Below, in pieces: positions 17,086-24,519 of a stretch of 24,519 bases of DNA. Every line of letters starts with the position of its first letter. Position 1 is the first letter of the stretch. Below the pieces are notes generated by a model. That model searched no databases and was not told the DNA's origin. It saw only the letters and a program-made list of their open reading frames with translations. Origin of the DNA: an uncultured Mucilaginibacter sp. (lineage in GTDB: Bacteria > Bacteroidota > Bacteroidia > Sphingobacteriales > Sphingobacteriaceae). The DNA lies in contig NZ_CAMLOV010000078.1 of NCBI RefSeq assembly GCF_946481715.1, positions 1-24,519 on the forward strand, in the 5' to 3' direction. Both the position numbers and the translations under genes were made by a program.

Positions 17086-18031
17086 TATACCCTTATCACA
17101 AGTGGATCGCAACCAACTTGCTACCATACATGCTAACGGCTTACTCGGCTTAATCAAAAAAAGGCTCAAGAAAAAGACTAACACGATACTGCGAACTTAT
17201 TTTACAAGCGAAAAAAAAATTATTGATTTGCTTAAGGTTAAGCCGGAGCATCTGAAAAATCAGAATAACGCGATCATTTCTCAGCTGGTTTCAAATGGGT
17301 ATTTGAGGAAAGCGATCATGGACGAGGCTAAATCTGTTTTCGATTATACTTACTTCTTTTCCAAACATGAGCCTGGTTATTCCGCCTTTGATCTATGCGC
17401 TGCTATTGGCCTGATGACCTGTCCTTATTGCAATATCAATTTTGCCAATACGATACATCGAGCTAAAGCAAAGAAATTGATATTGCGACCGCCGCTTGAT
17501 CATTTTTTGGCATACTCCCGGTACCCCTTTGTAGCGTTATCTTTTTATAACCTAATCCCATCATGTTGGATCTGTAATAGTAGCTTTAAAACGCAACAAG
17601 ACACCGATGTCTTAACGCATTTGAATCCTTACATTCGTGATTTTGGCAAAGATTGCCAATTGGACTTTAAAGATTATTCCTCGATCAATGACCTGTTGGC
17701 CAAAGTACCTGCGAAATACCGGGTTTATTTCAATAATATAAACAAGGATGCTCGCTTTGATGGTAATTTATCGCTGTTCAAGTTAGACGATTGCTACAAC
17801 GAATTTAAAGCGGTGGCCCGGAGGTCGTTGATCGCCGCTATGACTTATAATGAAGATACCGTTGCGGGGATAGCTGCCGCAGTACATGGTAATAAGGAAG
17901 AGGCATATCGCATGATATTTCATAGCGAATATGATGCATCTGATCACCATTTGTTACCTTTTTCAAAGATCAATAGCGATATTGTAGATAATTATGGTTC
18001 CCAGGAGTTGAAAGATATTTTAGGCCTTTGA
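17078..18031 (+). CDS. HNH endonuclease (PtuB-like)
   Basis: A 317-residue protein with a classic zinc-stabilised HNH finger: Cys115-Pro-Tyr-Cys118, then Asp141-His142 as the metal/catalytic pair, then Asn158 and the second zinc pair in PSCWICN (Cys163, Cys166), followed by Ser-Ser-x-Lys. LNPYIRDF (182-189) follows, as in PtuB-type proteins. The first 110 residues are basic and helical (KKRLKKK at 27-33) and may contact DNA or the ATPase. It begins within the last codons of the ATPase gene (ATGCTTAA overlap) and ends 3 nt before the PLD gene. It is the likely DNA-cutting effector controlled by the ATPase (inference from Septu). Confidence 0.82.
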   Translation: MLNIPLSQVDRNQLATIHANGLLGLIKKRLKKKTNTILRTYFTSEKKIIDLLKVKPEHLKNQNNAIISQLVSNGYLRKAIMDEAKSVFDYTYFFSKHEPGYSAFDLCAAIGLMTCPYCNINFANTIHRAKAKKLILRPPLDHFLAYSRYPFVALSFYNLIPSCWICNSSFKTQQDTDVLTHLNPYIRDFGKDCQLDFKDYSSINDLLAKVPAKYRVYFNNINKDARFDGNLSLFKLDDCYNEFKAVARRSLIAAMTYNEDTVAGIAAAVHGNKEEAYRMIFHSEYDASDHHLLPFSKINSDIVDNYGSQELKDILGL

Positions 18032-18034
18032 TTT

Positions 18035-19366
18035 ATGATGATGTCCCTGGTACCAAATCTATCTGATTATTTTAAGAATAGTTTAAGCGAGGTTGTAGAA
18101 GCTTGGATCGCGGTTGCTTTATTAAATGATGATGGCTTCGCGATTCTTGACCAACGACTTGGTGAAGATGTTATTCAACATTATCTGATAGGGATTGATC
18201 TGCCGACAACAGTATCAGCTTTGCGGATAATTCAGTCAAGGTTATCTGCCTCCAAGTTCGAGGCCAAAATCTTCAAACGAACGAACATAACCTATCATCC
18301 TAAAGTTTACCTATTTCGTTTTGCAGATAATACCTATGATGCCATCGTTGGTTCAGCGAATATGACTTTGGGGGGATTTACTAAAAACATTGAATTCAAC
18401 GTATTGATAGAAGAACACGATAAATGTCTTGACATTCAGCAATGGTTTGAGGAACTCTATTCGGATGCCTTTCCCGTAGATGACGAAAATATTAAACGTT
18501 ACGAGCAACGCTGGCAGGATTACCGACCTTCCAGTAGTGCCTTAGGTAAAATGCAGCAACTTAAGTTACAAAAGCCAGTGGAAATTACTGATGCGTTATC
18601 CGGTATTGATTTTACTGACCGATATTTTAAAGCGGAGCATCACCGTGCCTTTCGCCTTGATTTTTGGTATGATTATGATAAATCTGCCAACGATGCGCGT
18701 AAAGCGGTTGCCGATGTATTTGTTGAGTTGCACCGGCAGATCTATCAGCAGTTTTACCAATACAGCTTGCAGAAGCTTCGCCCAAATACACCGCAACATT
18801 TGGTATCCATGCATTACCACGATCCGTCGAAATCCAAACAGGCCTTGAACGCGATGTGGTTAAGCTATGGTAAATCAGAAGAAGAGATCAAATTGTATCA
18901 CAAGGAATATCGGCAGCCACGCCTGCGCGGTGACGACCCGGAAGATGACAAACAAAGCTTTATTAACCATGCGCGTTTGCAGATCAGGATCGAATTTAAA
19001 GAAATCGGTATTTGGATATTATTCGCCAAAAACAATGGCGGTGGTGTAGTAGACCGCAACGTATTTAAAGAACGGATGCGAACGGAGCCTACCTATCGCT
19101 TGGATTTTTTTAAGTTGTTGACCGGTTTGCCGGAACCGTATTTTATCAAAGTGAACGATGATCGCAAAGATGTCGGCTTTTTTACAGACGAAGATATGCT
19201 TTACAGGTACTGTCGCAAAGATCATGAAGATGCCTATTTTACTATCGGCCGTGATTATAACATCACAGATCCCGAAATGTCGGCAACTCTGTTGCCTTTA
19301 GAAGTGCTTCAGGTGTTCAGCCTACTATATCCCTTATACAGACACATGCGGCACTATATTATTTGA
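18035..19366 (+). CDS. PLD-like nuclease-domain protein
   Basis: A 443-residue protein with one phospholipase-D-type active-site motif: YHPKVYLF with His88 and Lys90, then IVGSANMTLGG (104-114) and Asn118/Glu120 in FTKNIEFNVL. One motif per chain implies a dimer, as in BfiI/Nuc-type nucleases. The last 270 residues are charged, helical and of unknown family; a specificity or partner-binding role is possible. It starts ATGATGATG 3 nt after the HNH stop, so it belongs to the same operon. A PLD partner is not part of the two-gene Septu system as I know it. The gene is followed by a hairpin cluster. Confidence 0.78.
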   Translation: MMMSLVPNLSDYFKNSLSEVVEAWIAVALLNDDGFAILDQRLGEDVIQHYLIGIDLPTTVSALRIIQSRLSASKFEAKIFKRTNITYHPKVYLFRFADNTYDAIVGSANMTLGGFTKNIEFNVLIEEHDKCLDIQQWFEELYSDAFPVDDENIKRYEQRWQDYRPSSSALGKMQQLKLQKPVEITDALSGIDFTDRYFKAEHHRAFRLDFWYDYDKSANDARKAVADVFVELHRQIYQQFYQYSLQKLRPNTPQHLVSMHYHDPSKSKQALNAMWLSYGKSEEEIKLYHKEYRQPRLRGDDPEDDKQSFINHARLQIRIEFKEIGIWILFAKNNGGGVVDRNVFKERMRTEPTYRLDFFKLLTGLPEPYFIKVNDDRKDVGFFTDEDMLYRYCRKDHEDAYFTIGRDYNITDPEMSATLLPLEVLQVFSLLYPLYRHMRHYII

Positions 19367-19417
19367 TGATAAATGTAGGCCGCATACTTACCTAAACCGG
19401 AATACTTCCCCGCCCGC

Positions 19418-19524
19418 CCAGGCGTCCTCCGCCTGGATGTAGCCATTCGTAAGCGCCCACGCTTACATTACTCCGAAAGCGTGGACGCTTACCATTTTAT
19501 TTCGTCAAGCGTGGACGCTTGACG
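19418..19524. repeat. Four spaced hairpins after the PLD gene
   Basis: CCAGGCG/CGCCTGG with a 5-nt loop lies at 19418-19436. GTAAGCG/CGCTTAC is at 19449-19466, AAGCGT/ACGCTT at 19477-19490, and the perfect 10-bp CGTCAAGCGT/ACGCTTGACG at 19503-19524. The last three share the AAGCG(T)-x2/4-(A)CGCTT core. None has a following U-tract. Confidence 0.8.
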
Positions 19525-19578
19525 AGGCGGTTGATGAAGTTAATTTTCACTATGGCTGCGCAGCACAAGCCCTGCCAC

Positions 19579-19673
19579 CTAAACCCGATTGCACGGAAAA
19601 CCGCTTCTATCAGCGGCTTGGAGGAAAAGCGGGGCTACCCTAACCAAAGGACTGCTGTCTTTGCTTTTCTAAT
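19579..19673 (+). repeat. 95-bp direct repeat, copy 1
   Basis: Matches 20609-20703 over 95 nt without gaps, with nine mismatches (about 90% identical, counted by eye). It contains AACCGCT/AGCGGCTT around a 6-nt loop, the same hairpin as in copy 2 but with one mismatch. Confidence 0.9.
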
Positions 19674-19679
19674 CCCTCC

Positions 19680-19729
19680 CTGGAGCGAGAATGACGTACA
19701 GGGCTGGTGGGTAAAGGCTTCTCGTGCCT
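19680..19729 (-). repeat. Island border inverted repeat, right copy
   Basis: Reverse complement matches 11465-11514 at 43 of 50 positions. It lies just after copy 1 of the 95-bp direct repeat. Confidence 0.85.
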
Positions 19730-19890
19730 AACCATGCAAGGGCAAGGCCTCTGTGGTTCGATATAAGCATTTCTGGCTAAACAAGATTTACCGCCGCAGT
19801 GTCCTTATGCAAACAATACCTTCCGCAACAAATTAACTATAAACAAATTACGCTTAAATTTATTCTATCCTTATCATTACAATAAAGCAA

Positions 19891-19897
19891 GAGGAGG
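19891..19897 (+). promoter_or_regulatory. Strong Shine-Dalgarno site
   Basis: GAGGAGG lies 6 nt before ATG 19904, a near-perfect anti-16S match that stands out in a window where most genes lack one. It fixes the start of the NmrA-like gene. Confidence 0.8.
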
Positions 19898-19903
19898 TTC
19901 ACC

Positions 19904-20524
19904 ATGAAGGTACTTGTGTTTGGGGCGAGTGGCAAAACGGGTAGGCTGGTTGTAGAGCGAGCGGTTGCAATGGGGCATGAAGTAAGTGTGCTGGTTCGCC
20001 AGCCCGGCTCATCTGCACAACCCGGCGTGCGGGTTATTACCGGGGACGCACTGAAACCCGATGATGTACTGCGTGCTATGGGCCAGCAGGATGCTGTTGT
20101 GGGTTGCATTGGCGGTACAAAACCGTGGAAAAGCCAAACGCTGGAGCGCGATGCCATGCAGAACATTGTAAAAGCGATGAAAACATCGGGAGCAAAGCGC
20201 CTGGTGGTGGTATCGGCCATGGGTGTGGGCGACAGTAAAAAACAATCGCCCTGGTGGTACAGGAACCTGATGTTGCCTACGTTTCTGCGTGGATCAACAG
20301 CCGACAAAACCGCGATGGAAGCCATTGTGCAAGGCAGCGGCCTCGACTGGATAATTGCCAGGCCACCGATATTAAAGGATGGAACAGCAACCGGAAAGGT
20401 AGAAGTGCTGGGCCAAAGCGGAACAGGCCACGGTATTACAAGGGCCGACCTGGCCGTATGGCTGGTAGACCAATTGGCTAATGAAGCTTATATGAGGCAG
20501 GCTGTTGTAGTAGTAAATAACTAA
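19904..20524 (+). CDS. NAD(P)-binding NmrA/SDR-like protein
   Basis: A 206-residue atypical short-chain dehydrogenase fold (NmrA / NAD(P)H-binding family). The N-terminal GASGKTG (7-13) is the dinucleotide-binding loop after the first beta strand (MKVLVF), and RLVVVSAMGVG near the middle is a typical strand-loop. The C-terminal part contains LDWIIARPPIL, the substrate-side segment seen in these proteins. The usual catalytic Tyr-x3-Lys is not evident, so it may be a redox sensor or non-classical reductase rather than an oxidoreductase of known substrate. It is a single-gene unit between two 95-bp direct repeats. The start is set by a strong ribosome-binding site. Confidence 0.85.
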   Translation: MKVLVFGASGKTGRLVVERAVAMGHEVSVLVRQPGSSAQPGVRVITGDALKPDDVLRAMGQQDAVVGCIGGTKPWKSQTLERDAMQNIVKAMKTSGAKRLVVVSAMGVGDSKKQSPWWYRNLMLPTFLRGSTADKTAMEAIVQGSGLDWIIARPPILKDGTATGKVEVLGQSGTGHGITRADLAVWLVDQLANEAYMRQAVVVVNN

Positions 20525-20608
20525 TAGGAGCGTTGAGTTCACCCGCCGCAGGGTGCTGTTTGTAAGCGTGCTTGCCGGCACAAACCTATCCGCAAAGACC
20601 CGCGTTAA

Positions 20609-20703
20609 CTAAACCCGATTGTACGGAAAGCCGCTTCTACCAGCGGCTTGGAGGGAAAGCGGGGCTATCCTAATCAAAGAACTGCTGGCATTGCTTTTCT
20701 AAT
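20609..20703 (+). repeat. 95-bp direct repeat, copy 2
   Basis: Second copy of 19579-19673, here with a perfect AAGCCGCT/AGCGGCTT hairpin and a 6-nt loop. With copy 1 it brackets the NmrA-like gene. Confidence 0.9.
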
Positions 20704-20735
20704 TACTTCTTGTAAATCCCGCTTTGCCTACTGTT

Positions 20736-20764
20736 CCGCAGCGCCTTGCTTAGCAAGCCTGCGG
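20736..20764. terminator. Possible hairpin between convergent genes
   Basis: CCGCAG and CTGCGG enclose CTTGC/GCAAG with a TTA loop and a 3-nt asymmetry in the left arm. It sits 4 nt beyond the stop of the minus-strand sensor kinase, between convergent genes. No strong T-run on either strand, so termination is uncertain. Confidence 0.35.
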
Positions 20765-20767
20765 GGT

Positions 20768-23700
20768 TTATTTGGCCTGCTTAACCACATTACCCCATTT
20801 TTCTAGTACGGCTATGATCTCGTTCAGTTTCATAGGTTTGCTTAAATAGTCGTTCATGCCGGCGGCCAGGCAAATTTCGCGGTCCTCGGTCATGGCGTTT
20901 GCGGTAAGGGCCACAATAACGGGCTGAACTTTCAAATGCTCGCGGATAAACCTGGTGGCCTCCAGCCCGTCCATTTCGGGCATTTGAATATCCATTAGTA
21001 TCAACCCGTAATTACGCTTGGCCACTGCATCAAGCACCTCATGCCCGTTGGCAGATACGTCCGGATCGTAGCCCATTTTTTTTAGGATATGCACTATCAC
21101 CTTTTGGTTTACCATATTATCTTCGGCAATTAAAATATCAATGGGGTACCGCTCGGCCATGTCTTTAGAGAATTGGTTGATGATAGCCGGCTGTACGGGC
21201 GGCGGCGCTATGTCCACGTCTTTTAACTGGTCTACAATATGCTTGTAAAGCAAGTGATGCTTGGCGGGTTTGGTAAGCACCGTGTTAAACAACTGCGTTT
21301 GATGTTTAAGTTGCTCGCTGCCTACCGAGCTGAGCAGTATCATAGGGGTGTCGGCATCTGTTTTACGGATATGCTTTGCCAGGTTGATGCCGTTCATCTC
21401 GGGCATGTTCATATCGGTGATGATGAGATCGAACTTTTTACCCGAACTTACCAGCTTTAAAGCCTCCGCTGCGGTACTTGCCAGCACAGGCGCAAATTCC
21501 CACTGCTTAAGCTGGGTATCTAATATGTTTAGGTTGGTGGCGTTATCATCCACAACCAATATAGTTTTGTTCCTAAGTTTTTCGGAATTTACATTTATGT
21601 AGGTACGCTCGGTTTTAATGCCGGGTTTTGCTTTAATGGTAAAGCTAAATGTTGTGCCAACACCCACGTTGCTTACCACATTAATATCGCCGCCCATCAA
21701 GTCGATCAGCTTCTCGCTTATGGCCAGCCCAAGCCCGGTGCCGCCATATTTGCGGGTAGTGCTCGAGTCGACCTGCGAAAAGGCCTTAAACAGCCTGTTT
21801 AGCTTATCCTCGGGTATGCCAATGCCGGTATCCCTGATAGAAAATGAAAGGATGAGTTCGCCGTTTTCGTCTTTAACAGATTTTACTTCGGTGAATATTT
21901 CGCCCTGGGCAGTGAATTTTATAGCGTTGCCAATTAAGTTAATGAGTACCTGCCCCAGGCGCAGCGAATCGCCAATTATGCGTGTAGGCACGTTTGGGGC
22001 TATCTGGTACACGAGGTCTAAATTTGTATGGGAGGCTTTTTCGGTAAAGATATCAAGCACGTTCTCTATACATTCCCTCAAATCAAAATCATTTTCTTCC
22101 AGCTCCATTAGCCCGGTTTCTATCTTCGTGAAATCGAGTATGTCGTTTATTACTTTCAGCAAAGCATCGCCGCAGCCTTTTATTGTTTCGGTATATTCAT
22201 CCTGCTCGGGCGTTAATTCGGTGTTCGACAGCAGCGTTGCCATGCCTATTACGCCATTCATCGGCGTGCGTATTTCGTGGCTCATGGTGGCCAGGAAAAT
22301 ACTTTTTGCCTTATTGGCATTTTCGGCCTGTTCTTTTGCCTTTTCTGCTTCTTCCCTGGCTTTTTCTGCCGCCTCGCGCGAGTTTCGTTCTTCAATGGTT
22401 AATTTGGCCAGGCTTTCGGTACGCTCCTTCACCTGCCGTTCTAAAACCAGCTTTTGGTTTTTTATGGTTTTAATACGGAATTTGATCAGCCCGTATATGC
22501 ACAATACCACAAACAATACGGCTAAGGTTTCAAACCACCAGGTAAGCCAAAACGGCGGCACTATTTCTATTTGCAGCGGCAATGCCACAGGCGACCAAAC
22601 CCCCGCACTGTTTTTATATTTTATTTTTACGTTGTATACGTTGGCCGGTAAATTGGTATAGTTAGCCTCATTTTTACTGCCCACATAGTTCCATTCCTTA
22701 TCAAAACCTTCCAGCATGTATGCATATTGCTTTTTATCGGGCGAGGAGTAATCCAAGGATGCAAACTCAAAGGAAATTACAGATTGTTTGTAGGATAGCC
22801 GGAGGTACCGGGTATCGCTGATATTTTGCTTTAAGGGCGATAAATCGGTATCGCCCCTGGCTATTTGTAAAGGTTTATTGAATATCGAAAAGCTGGTGAT
22901 TTTAATAGGGGCAACAATTTTTGATTTGATTGCCTTTGCGGGGTAAAAAACATTAAACCCGTTAATACCGCCAAAGTATAGCCTGCCATCGGAGCTTTTT
23001 AAAGCCGAGTGCGGCTTAAACTCATCGCCCTGTATACCATCTTCGGTACTATAGTTTGTAAAGGTCCGTTTTTCGGGATCGAACCGGGTAAGGCCGCCAT
23101 TGGTGCTTATCCATAGCATACCAAAACTATCTTCTCTTATCGCATAAATAATATCGCTTGGCAGCCCATCTGCCTTATAATAAGTAGTGAATTTGTTTTT
23201 ATCGGCATCGTACAAATTTAGGCCCGCCAAAGTACCCGCCCAAAGGCGCCCTTTGCTGTCTTCAAAAATTTCGGTTACGCCGTTACTACTAATGCTGTTC
23301 TTCTTTTCATCGTGGCGGAAATGGGTAAACGTATCTGTATTGCGGTTCAACAGCTCAAGGCCGGCATCAGATGTGCCCACCCATAAGTTCCCCCGCCTGT
23401 CTTCGCATATCGAATATATCCTGTCGCTGCTTATGCCATTCGGCTTGTTGATATCATACTTGTAATGCTTAAAAACACCGGTGGTATGGTTATACATATC
23501 CAGCCCATCGTTAAATTCGCTTAGCCAGGTGTTTTTATCGCGGGTGTGCAAAAGGTAATAAACATTGTTGCCGCCGATGCCATTTGGCTTTAAAGGGTCT
23601 TTTTTATAAGTTTTAAACAACCCGGTGGCGGGGTTTAAAATACTTAACCCGTCGCCCCAATGGCCCACCCATATATTGCCGTCGCTGTGTGGCTTTATAA

Positions 23701-24519
23701 CGAGTGCGTAATTGCCTGCAATGCTGTTTTTGCCGGATAATTGTTTTTTGTAGCTGCTGAATATCCCCGTGGTAGGATCAAAGCGGTTTATGCCGCCGCC
23801 ATCGGTGGCTATCCAAATGTTTTTATGTTGGTCTTCGGTAATATCAAGCACAAAGTTGTTGGATAGGCTTTGCGGCGAGGAGTTGTGGCGGTACAGCGCA
23901 AAACTGGATGAGGATTTTTTGTACAAATTTATGCCACCGCCAAAAGCGCCAACCCACATATTGCCAATGCGGTCTCTACAAATGCCATACACCGAATTGC
24001 CATTGATGCTGTTATTGTCAACTTCATCGTGCCCATAGGTATTAAATTTATTTGTTTTGCTATCTAGTATGCAAAGCCCGCCGTTCTCGGTGCCCACCCA
24101 CAAATTGCCGCTTTCATCATCGCTTAAGCTGTACACGGCATTGCTGGAGATGGAGTTTGGGTCTTTATCGTTATGCAGGTAGTGCGCCAACAGCTTTCTG
24201 TTGCTGTCTAACACAAAAAGCCCCTCTTCCTGGGTACCTATCCACAGCCGTTTTTTTACATCCTCAAACATACAGACTATGTTTTTTGCCGATACGCTGC
24301 TTTGCTTTATAAACGAGTTGTTTTTGGCATTGTACAGGCTTACGCCGCCAGTACCTGTACCCACCCATATATTATGCCGCGAATCCTGGTAAACGGTACG
24401 CACGTTATTGTCGTTTATGCTGCCGGGGTTATATTGCGAGTATAAGTGGTGTGTAAATTTCTGTTTTTTAACATCGTAATGGTCTATGCCTCGGTTTTGG
24501 GTAGCTATCCACAAATTAC
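20768..24519 (-). CDS. Hybrid sensor histidine kinase, two REC domains (5' cut off)
   Basis: The last 1248 or so codons of a larger gene; the frame is open to the window edge and begins mid-repeat, so the signal peptide and first propeller blades lie outside. About a dozen propeller repeats (period near 47, motif NLWVGT-x-x-G) span residues 1-520 of the visible part, then a Y_Y_Y domain (about 585-650), one membrane helix (about 655-678), a coiled coil (685-738), HisKA with His746 (MSHEIRTP), HATPase (Asn863, DTGIGI, GTGLGL), REC1 with Asp1034 and REC2 with Asp1175. The propellers would sense a periplasmic ligand, often a glycan in this family. Unlike classical HTCS proteins it ends after REC2, with no AraC-type DNA-binding or HPt domain, so an external partner is needed. 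Confidence 0.92.
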   Translation of the reverse strand, partial: NLWIATQNRGIDHYDVKKQKFTHHLYSQYNPGSINDNNVRTVYQDSRHNIWVGTGTGGVSLYNAKNNSFIKQSSVSAKNIVCMFEDVKKRLWIGTQEEGLFVLDSNRKLLAHYLHNDKDPNSISSNAVYSLSDDESGNLWVGTENGGLCILDSKTNKFNTYGHDEVDNNSINGNSVYGICRDRIGNMWVGAFGGGINLYKKSSSSFALYRHNSSPQSLSNNFVLDITEDQHKNIWIATDGGGINRFDPTTGIFSSYKKQLSGKNSIAGNYALVIKPHSDGNIWVGHWGDGLSILNPATGLFKTYKKDPLKPNGIGGNNVYYLLHTRDKNTWLSEFNDGLDMYNHTTGVFKHYKYDINKPNGISSDRIYSICEDRRGNLWVGTSDAGLELLNRNTDTFTHFRHDEKKNSISSNGVTEIFEDSKGRLWAGTLAGLNLYDADKNKFTTYYKADGLPSDIIYAIREDSFGMLWISTNGGLTRFDPEKRTFTNYSTEDGIQGDEFKPHSALKSSDGRLYFGGINGFNVFYPAKAIKSKIVAPIKITSFSIFNKPLQIARGDTDLSPLKQNISDTRYLRLSYKQSVISFEFASLDYSSPDKKQYAYMLEGFDKEWNYVGSKNEANYTNLPANVYNVKIKYKNSAGVWSPVALPLQIEIVPPFWLTWWFETLAVLFVVLCIYGLIKFRIKTIKNQKLVLERQVKERTESLAKLTIEERNSREAAEKAREEAEKAKEQAENANKAKSIFLATMSHEIRTPMNGVIGMATLLSNTELTPEQDEYTETIKGCGDALLKVINDILDFTKIETGLMELEENDFDLRECIENVLDIFTEKASHTNLDLVYQIAPNVPTRIIGDSLRLGQVLINLIGNAIKFTAQGEIFTEVKSVKDENGELILSFSIRDTGIGIPEDKLNRLFKAFSQVDSSTTRKYGGTGLGLAISEKLIDLMGGDINVVSNVGVGTTFSFTIKAKPGIKTERTYINVNSEKLRNKTILVVDDNATNLNILDTQLKQWEFAPVLASTAAEALKLVSSGKKFDLIITDMNMPEMNGINLAKHIRKTDADTPMILLSSVGSEQLKHQTQLFNTVLTKPAKHHLLYKHIVDQLKDVDIAPPPVQPAIINQFSKDMAERYPIDILIAEDNMVNQKVIVHILKKMGYDPDVSANGHEVLDAVAKRNYGLILMDIQMPEMDGLEATRFIREHLKVQPVIVALTANAMTEDREICLAAGMNDYLSKPMKLNEIIAVLEKWGNVVKQAK

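Larger units (their letters stand above)
19367..19903. other. Repeat-filled intergenic region right of the island
   Basis: No gene is supported in these 537 nt. It contains the hairpin cluster (19418-19524), one copy of a 95-bp direct repeat (19579-19673), the right island border repeat (19680-19729), then an AT-rich leader for the next gene. Confidence 0.7.

Noticed and set aside
11465..19729. Prophage or integrative element with att sites
   Set aside because: No integrase, recombinase, transposase, structural phage gene or tRNA target is present; the border repeats are inverted and 86% identical rather than direct and exact.
19519..19731. 70-codon plus-strand open frame right of the island
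   Set aside because: It runs through the last hairpin, the 95-bp repeat and the border repeat, so it is repeat translation.
21618..22661. 347-codon open frame antisense to the sensor kinase
   Set aside because: It covers the HisKA, HATPase and Y_Y_Y regions, whose motifs are intact on the minus strand; its composition is that of a shadow frame.

Overview
The window looks like a Bacteroidota chromosome segment, most likely Sphingobacteriaceae (Mucilaginibacter/Pedobacter type). Reasons: Bacteroidota promoters (TTTG-N19-TAnnTTTG, clearest at 1037-1067), mostly poor Shine-Dalgarno sites, a giant propeller hybrid sensor kinase, a mannobiose-phosphorolysis operon of the Bacteroides kind, and many short REP-like intergenic palindromes. 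No database was searched; family calls come from motifs read in the translations.

Layout. 1-301: triloop hairpins, then a lipoprotein gene (302-1000) whose N-terminal third is 34 Gly-Thr dipeptides. 1109-2257: MFS transporter, convergent with a small unknown gene (about 2254-2523) and a REP-pair repeat. 2795-7037, minus strand: a compact operon of Na+:sugar symporter, GH130 mannosylglucose phosphorylase and AGE-family (cellobiose/mannobiose) 2-epimerase. An AraC-type regulator (7289-8164) lies upstream, between two perfect 38-nt inverted repeats. 8727-11326: mlaE-mlaF-mlaD lipid-transport operon ending in a clear intrinsic terminator.

11773-19366 is the accessory core: a visibly AT-richer, defence-like island with two tandem transcription units. 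Unit A is a GHKL-ATPase fused to a PD-(D/E)xK-type nuclease, an FRG-domain protein, and a small unknown gene with a problematic start. Unit B is an OLD/ABC-type ATPase, an HNH nuclease overlapping it by 8 nt, and a PLD-type nuclease 3 nt further on. The ATPase-HNH pair resembles Septu (PtuA/PtuB); the added PLD gene and the neighbouring GHKL-nuclease/FRG unit are what may be undescribed. The island is bracketed by 50-nt inverted repeats (11465-11514 and 19680-19729, 43/50 matching), and a cluster of hairpins (19418-19524) follows its last gene.

19904-20524: NAD(P)-binding NmrA/SDR-like protein bracketed by 95-bp direct repeats. 20768-24519, minus strand: the 3' part of a hybrid sensor kinase (propeller repeats, Y_Y_Y, TM, HisKA, HATPase, two REC) that runs off the window end. 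No rRNA, tRNA, CRISPR array, integrase or transposase gene was seen.
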